A DNA stretch of 44,163 nt from Pseudomonadota bacterium (lineage in GTDB: Bacteria > Pseudomonadota > Alphaproteobacteria > Sphingomonadales > Sphingomonadaceae), in assembly GCA_023422695.1 (NCBI GenBank), contig JAFAGN010000202.1, positions 1 through 44,163 of the forward strand, in the 5' to 3' direction. Of the stretch, positions 40,601-44,163 are shown piece by piece. The notes beneath the pieces are model-generated. The model was not told where the DNA came from. It was given only the letters and a program-made list of their open reading frames with translations, and made no database searches. Position numbers and translations under genes: made by a program. How positions within the stretch are numbered: the first letter of the stretch is position 1; every line of letters begins with the position of its first letter.

Positions 40601-43051
40601 TCAGAAATCGAACCCGACGGTCAGGCCATAGGTCCGCGGCGGATTGGCAAATCGCACCACGACATTCGCATTGCTGGCGACCGCCGACCAATAATATTTG
40701 TCGAACAGATTCTTGGCCCACAACGACACCGACCAGCCGCTCTCGCTTTTCAGCCCCAGACTGGCGCTGACCGTCCCGTAAGCATCGACCTTATAGAGGT
40801 CGATGTCCTCAAAGATCGTGTTTGACCGGCTCTGGTAACGCGCGCTCACCGCACCGGTCAGGTTCAGCGTGTCGCTGACGGGCGTGTCATAGGCGACCGT
40901 CAGACTGCCCTGAAATTTCGGGCTGTAGATGAATTCGGCGCCGTCGAAATTTTCGGGCTGGCCCGCCGCGTTGGTGCCGTTGTAATCGTTGATCCGTGTC
41001 TTGAGATACAGCGCATTGGCGGCGATCGTGAGGCCGGTCGCCGGACGGATCGTCAATTCGCCCTCGACGCCATAAGCCTCGCTGTCGGGGACATTGTCGA
41101 GCCGCGACAGCGCGGTGTAGATCGGATCGGCGAAATAGGTGCTGATCTGCTTGTCGCGATAGTCGTAGTAAAAAGCCGACAGGTTCGCCTGCACCAGCCG
41201 GTCGGCGAGCGTGGCCTTGATCCCCAGCTCATAGGCGGTCAGCTTTTCCTGCGTCACCGGCGCATTCTGGCGCGCCAGATTGGCGGCGTTGATCGGCGTC
41301 GTACCTGACTTGTATCCGCGCGACACCGACGCATAGAGCAGGGTGTCGTCGTTCGGCGACCAGTCGAGCGCGACGCGCCACGCGACATTGTTTTCCTTCA
41401 GCAGCGACCGGACTTCGCCGAACGTCCCTGTCGCGGGGTCAAAGGTGTTGCACTGCCCCTGGCTGATCTGCGGCGCCAGCACGCCATAGGTTTGCAGATA
41501 CAGCGCCCGGTTCACGACGTTGACGTTGGGCAGCATATTGCCGTTGAAGTCGCGCGAGCAGCCGTTGTAGCGTTGTTTGTCCTCGGTGTAGCGGATCCCT
41601 GCGGTCAACTTGAGCTGCTCGGTCAGCTCGGCATCGGCGTTGGCAAAGACGCTCCACGTCTTGGTCCGGATGCGGCCAAAATCCTCATAGGTGCGAAACG
41701 CCTGGCTCAGTTGGAGCGGCGTATAACCCGCCGCGTTGAACAAGGGGCTGGCGAGCAGCGGCGCCCCCGCAGCGCGGATCAGCCCGACATTCGCGTTCTG
41801 GCCCAGCATCGTCCGGTTCGAATCGATGATCCGGTCGTTGGCGTAATAGGCACCGACCAGCCAGTTCGCCGCGCCTGCCTCGCCCTCGACGTGCAGTTCC
41901 TGCGCAAAGCTCTTGATCCGCCCGACGGTATTCTGAAGCAGGATTTCATACGGCGCGCCGCTCCAGTCGGACAGCGCATTGCGCTTGAAATCATTGTAGC
42001 TGGTCAGCGACACGAGCTTCATCGTGTCGCCCAGATCCTGATCCCAGCGCAGCTTCAGCCCCCAAAAGCGGTTGTTCTCGGCGAGCGGCCCATCGAGGCC
42101 AAGGCCGGTTCCGATGTCGGCCGAACGGCTGGCTTCGGGCGCCCAGTCGGCCTGGCTGGCCTTGGTCGGGAAATTGCCCGCGATGTAATTGGCGAGGCCC
42201 GGCGCGTTGAAGAAGCGCGAGTTGCTGGTACCGGTCGCCGGATTGGTAGCGGGGGTAAATCCGATCCCCTGCCCCGCGACGGTGTCCGACTTGTTGCGCC
42301 ACCAGGTCACCGACAGGTCGAAATGCGTTCCCGGCGCGGGATCGATCGCCAACGCGCCGCGCACGCCATATTTCTCGACCTCGCCCAGCCGTTCGCCGCG
42401 CGTGTTGCTGATCTGCCAGCCCTTGTCGCTATTCTCGCTGCGGAACGACAGGCGCGCCGCAATGCCTTCGCCCAGCGGACCTGAGATATGGCCGCCGATA
42501 TTGTAGGTCTGATAATTGCCCAGATCCGCCTTGATGCTGGCGTCAAAGCTGTCGGTCGGCTTGGCGGTGATGAAATTGATCAGCCCCGCGGTGGTGTTGC
42601 GGCCGTACAGCGTCCCCTGCGGCCCTTTCAGCACTTCGACCCGCTCCAGATCCATCACCGGCCCGGTGTTCATGATCGGATAGGCATAGGCGACCTCGTC
42701 GACATAGGTGCCGACCGTCGAGGTTGCGGACAGATTGATCGTGTTGAAGCCGATCCCGCGCAGCGTATAGGTCGGCACCCCCTGATAGCTTTGCGACACG
42801 GTAAAGCTGGGGGCGACCGTGGTCAGGTCGCGCAGGTCGGTGACGCGCAGATTTTCCAGCGTCGCGCCATCGACAGCCTGGATTGCCATGCCGACGTCGT
42901 TCATCGATTCCGCCCGGCGCTGGGCGGTGACAATGATCTCGCCCTCGGCTGCGATGCCATCAGCTGCGACTTCCTCGGCGGCGAATGCCGGTGCCGCCAA
43001 AGCAAGCCCCGTCGCGGCGCTGGCCGCCAGAATGATACGAACTGCCTTCAT
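40601..43051 (-). CDS. TonB-dependent outer-membrane receptor
   Basis: An 816-residue receptor. The signal peptide is at about 1-24 (ending APAFAA) and the TonB box-like EIIVTAQRR near 38-46. The plug has VEVLKGPQGTLYGRNTTAGLIN. The barrel ends FANPPRTYGLTVGFDF with terminal Phe. The start is ATG at 43051 with GGGAG 7 bases upstream; the preceding GTG at 43054 is the alternative. It is followed by the MpaB-like gene after 15 bases and is divergent from a LuxR-type regulator, the likely local controller. It differs clearly from the other receptor at 32997-35378 and has the more usual plug sequence. Confidence 0.93.
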   Translation of the reverse strand: MKAVRIILAASAATGLALAAPAFAAEEVAADGIAAEGEIIVTAQRRAESMNDVGMAIQAVDGATLENLRVTDLRDLTTVAPSFTVSQSYQGVPTYTLRGIGFNTINLSATSTVGTYVDEVAYAYPIMNTGPVMDLERVEVLKGPQGTLYGRNTTAGLINFITAKPTDSFDASIKADLGNYQTYNIGGHISGPLGEGIAARLSFRSENSDKGWQISNTRGERLGEVEKYGVRGALAIDPAPGTHFDLSVTWWRNKSDTVAGQGIGFTPATNPATGTSNSRFFNAPGLANYIAGNFPTKASQADWAPEASRSADIGTGLGLDGPLAENNRFWGLKLRWDQDLGDTMKLVSLTSYNDFKRNALSDWSGAPYEILLQNTVGRIKSFAQELHVEGEAGAANWLVGAYYANDRIIDSNRTMLGQNANVGLIRAAGAPLLASPLFNAAGYTPLQLSQAFRTYEDFGRIRTKTWSVFANADAELTEQLKLTAGIRYTEDKQRYNGCSRDFNGNMLPNVNVVNRALYLQTYGVLAPQISQGQCNTFDPATGTFGEVRSLLKENNVAWRVALDWSPNDDTLLYASVSRGYKSGTTPINAANLARQNAPVTQEKLTAYELGIKATLADRLVQANLSAFYYDYRDKQISTYFADPIYTALSRLDNVPDSEAYGVEGELTIRPATGLTIAANALYLKTRINDYNGTNAAGQPENFDGAEFIYSPKFQGSLTVAYDTPVSDTLNLTGAVSARYQSRSNTIFEDIDLYKVDAYGTVSASLGLKSESGWSVSLWAKNLFDKYYWSAVASNANVVVRFANPPRTYGLTVGFDF

Positions 43052-43189
43052 CACTCATCTCCCTCAAACGACTTGTCGCGGGGCTCGTCTTTGTGCGAGC
43101 GTGCGGACAGCCGGACGCTGGCCAAGGACAAAATTGCGGGGCCAGTCACAAGCTGGCATCCGTGGCAGGATGGATGGAGACAGGGCCGG

Positions 43190-43939
43190 GTGACCGACAA
43201 TCAATCGACAGGCTGGGCACAAATGCCGGCGCTGGTCAGCGCGGTGCAGGCGGCGGGCGACGCGATCGGCCTGCCCTATATCGCGGCGCAGGCCGACCTT
43301 GGCGATCCCGAACCGATGGCCGATGCCGACGGGCGCCCCTATGCCGAAACCAGTTTTCGCTGGATCGACCCCGCGCATCAATATTGGCGCGACCGCAAGC
43401 TCGCGCTCCAGATCGCCTTTCTCACCGCCGCGCGGCTGACCGCCGAACCTTTCTTCTACAGCGACGGGCGCCTCAGAACGTGGCGCGACACGGCGTTGCT
43501 CGATGCGGTCGATTGTGAACAGGCGAAAAGCACGCCGAATTTCGGCGAAGCGATCATCGCGCCGGTGCATTTGCCGCGCGGGCTGGTCGGCGCCGTCTTT
43601 TGGTGCTCGCGCGAACCGGTCGGGGTCGCGGCGCTGTTCGACCAGCACGCGGGCGATCTGCACAATCTCGCGCTCAAACTCGTCGCGACACACAATGAAG
43701 CGCGCGGGCGGCCGCGCAACGCGACCGTGCCGCAAACGCTGACCCGGCGCGAGGTGCAGTGCCTGCGCTGGGCCGCAGCGGGCAAGACCGATGGCGAGAT
43801 CGGCATCATCCTGTCGCTGTCGGTATCGACGGTGCGCTTTCACCTGCGCAACGCCGCGGCCAAGCTGGGGGCGACGGGGCGCGCGCAGTCGATCCAGATC
43901 GCCGCGGGACTGGGCTTCGTCGGCGCGCGGGCGGCCTGA
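43190..43939 (+). CDS. LuxR-family regulator (possible LuxR solo)
   Basis: A 249-residue regulator. The C-terminal LuxR HTH is at about 183-245 (LTRREVQCLRWAAAGKTDGEIGIILSLSVSTVRFHLRNAAAKLGA), a textbook GerE pattern. The N-terminal 170 residues resemble a divergent autoinducer-binding domain (FRWIDPAHQYW, then PNFGEAIIAPVHLPRGLVGAVFW). No luxI synthase is in the window. The start is GTG at 43190, with GGAGA upstream; ATG at 43223 is the alternative. A much longer upstream frame is antisense to the TonB receptor and is rejected. It is divergent from the receptor (138 bases apart) and 49 bases before the partial acyl-CoA dehydrogenase. Confidence 0.85.
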   Translation: MTDNQSTGWAQMPALVSAVQAAGDAIGLPYIAAQADLGDPEPMADADGRPYAETSFRWIDPAHQYWRDRKLALQIAFLTAARLTAEPFFYSDGRLRTWRDTALLDAVDCEQAKSTPNFGEAIIAPVHLPRGLVGAVFWCSREPVGVAALFDQHAGDLHNLALKLVATHNEARGRPRNATVPQTLTRREVQCLRWAAAGKTDGEIGIILSLSVSTVRFHLRNAAAKLGATGRAQSIQIAAGLGFVGARAA

Positions 43940-43988
43940 TGCAGGTGCCAGCTTGGCCTGTGCATCGCGCGCCGTACAAGGCGAGGCC

Positions 43989-44163
43989 ATGGATATGTTG
44001 AACGACCCCGCGCTTGAGGCCTTTCGCGACGAGGTTCGCGCCTTCCTTGCGGCTGCGCTGCCCGACGACCTCCGCCGCGCCGCCAGCCGCGCGACCAGCG
44101 TCTTTATCGACCCCGCCGTCTCGCTGCCCAGGCAGCGCATCCAGCATGCTGTGTCTTATACAA
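43989..44163 (+). CDS. Acyl-CoA dehydrogenase, 3'-truncated by window end
   Basis: The first 58 codons (MDMLNDPALEAFRDEVRAFLAAALPDDLRRAAS...) match the N-terminal helical domain of sphingomonad acyl-CoA dehydrogenases. The family segment usually reads LPWQRILHA; here it is LPRQRIQHA, each change explained by a single T-to-A difference. The last 15 bases look like adapter rather than gene. Authentic coding therefore probably ends near 44148. ATG at 43995 is an alternative start. Confidence 0.7.
   Translation, partial: MDMLNDPALEAFRDEVRAFLAAALPDDLRRAASRATSVFIDPAVSLPRQRIQHAVSYT
44149..44163. other. Probable transposase-adapter (Tn5 mosaic end) remnant
   Basis: The last 15 bases match the start of the Tn5 mosaic end CTGTCTCTTATACAC at 13 of 15 positions, with mismatches at 44153 and 44163. 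This sequence is part of common tagmentation adapters. Its position exactly at the window end, with suspicious substitutions just before it, points to untrimmed adapter at a contig terminus rather than genomic DNA. Confidence 0.65.

Noticed and set aside
42488..43189. Long N-terminal extension of the LuxR-type regulator
   Set aside because: This part is antisense to the TonB receptor signal, plug and N-terminal region and has no ribosome binding site support; the regulator more plausibly starts at GTG 43190.
1..44163. CRISPR array, insertion sequence, prophage or rRNA
   Set aside because: No regularly spaced direct repeats, transposase, integrase, phage structural gene or rRNA sequence was seen on either strand.

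Overview
The window looks like a draft-assembly contig from a GC-rich sphingomonad (Alphaproteobacteria, Sphingopyxis/Sphingobium/Novosphingobium type). Evidence for this is the family flavour of mfd, moaA, nadK and the two TonB-dependent receptors, plus short palindromic repeats that I recognise as common in sphingomonad genomes. The left edge lies inside such a repeat. The right edge ends in 15 bases resembling a transposase (Tn5 mosaic end) sequencing adapter, so both ends are probably assembly ends.

Layout. 1-5.6 kb is housekeeping: the 3' part of mfd, an EAL phosphodiesterase, moaA, nadK and tRNA-Asn. 5.8-8.2 kb is a plus-strand run: a membrane-anchored LuxR-type HTH protein, two small unknown proteins, a RadC/JAB protein and a MarR-like protein. 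8.2-20.0 kb is one tightly overlapping minus-strand operon of 14 genes. It encodes every enzyme except ACMSD from 3-hydroxyanthranilate to pyruvate and acetyl-CoA. The same operon carries a SsuA/TauA-type ABC importer, a TauE-like permease, an extradiol-type VOC dioxygenase, an alpha/beta hydrolase and an apparently Tat-exported FAH-family hydrolase.

20.2-21.5 kb is divergent: a NadX/aspartate-dehydrogenase-like gene and a VOC protein. 21.6-22.6 kb encodes ACMSD, divergent from a LysR regulator. 23.7-29.4 kb is a second minus-strand operon: ThDP enzyme, aldehyde dehydrogenase, kynureninase, amino-acid permease. 29.5-35.4 kb is a third: TonB receptor, LVIVD beta-propeller, lipoprotein, FAH hydrolase. 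Together these form a kynurenine/3-hydroxyanthranilate (nba/kyn-like) catabolic island. It has no tryptophan dioxygenase, kynurenine formamidase or kynurenine 3-monooxygenase in the window, and it has several extra enzymes whose substrate is unknown.

35.7-37.5 kb encodes a Tat-exported alpha/beta hydrolase and an unusual regulator: an N-terminal XRE HTH joined to what reads as a LuxR-type acyl-homoserine-lactone-binding domain. 37.6-44.2 kb holds an acyl-CoA dehydrogenase, a HTD2/MaoC-type hydratase, a TonB receptor with an MpaB/DUF2236 oxygenase, a LuxR solo and the 5' end of another acyl-CoA dehydrogenase.

Most promising for new biology: (1) the kynU-ThDP-ALDH-permease operon with the NadX-like gene, which suggests an unrecognised route into or beside the kynurenine pathway; (2) the importer, exported FAH, extradiol dioxygenase and hydrolase built into the 3-hydroxyanthranilate operon; (3) the XRE-autoinducer-binding fusion beside an exported hydrolase. 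All functional assignments come from reading motifs by eye; no database search was possible.
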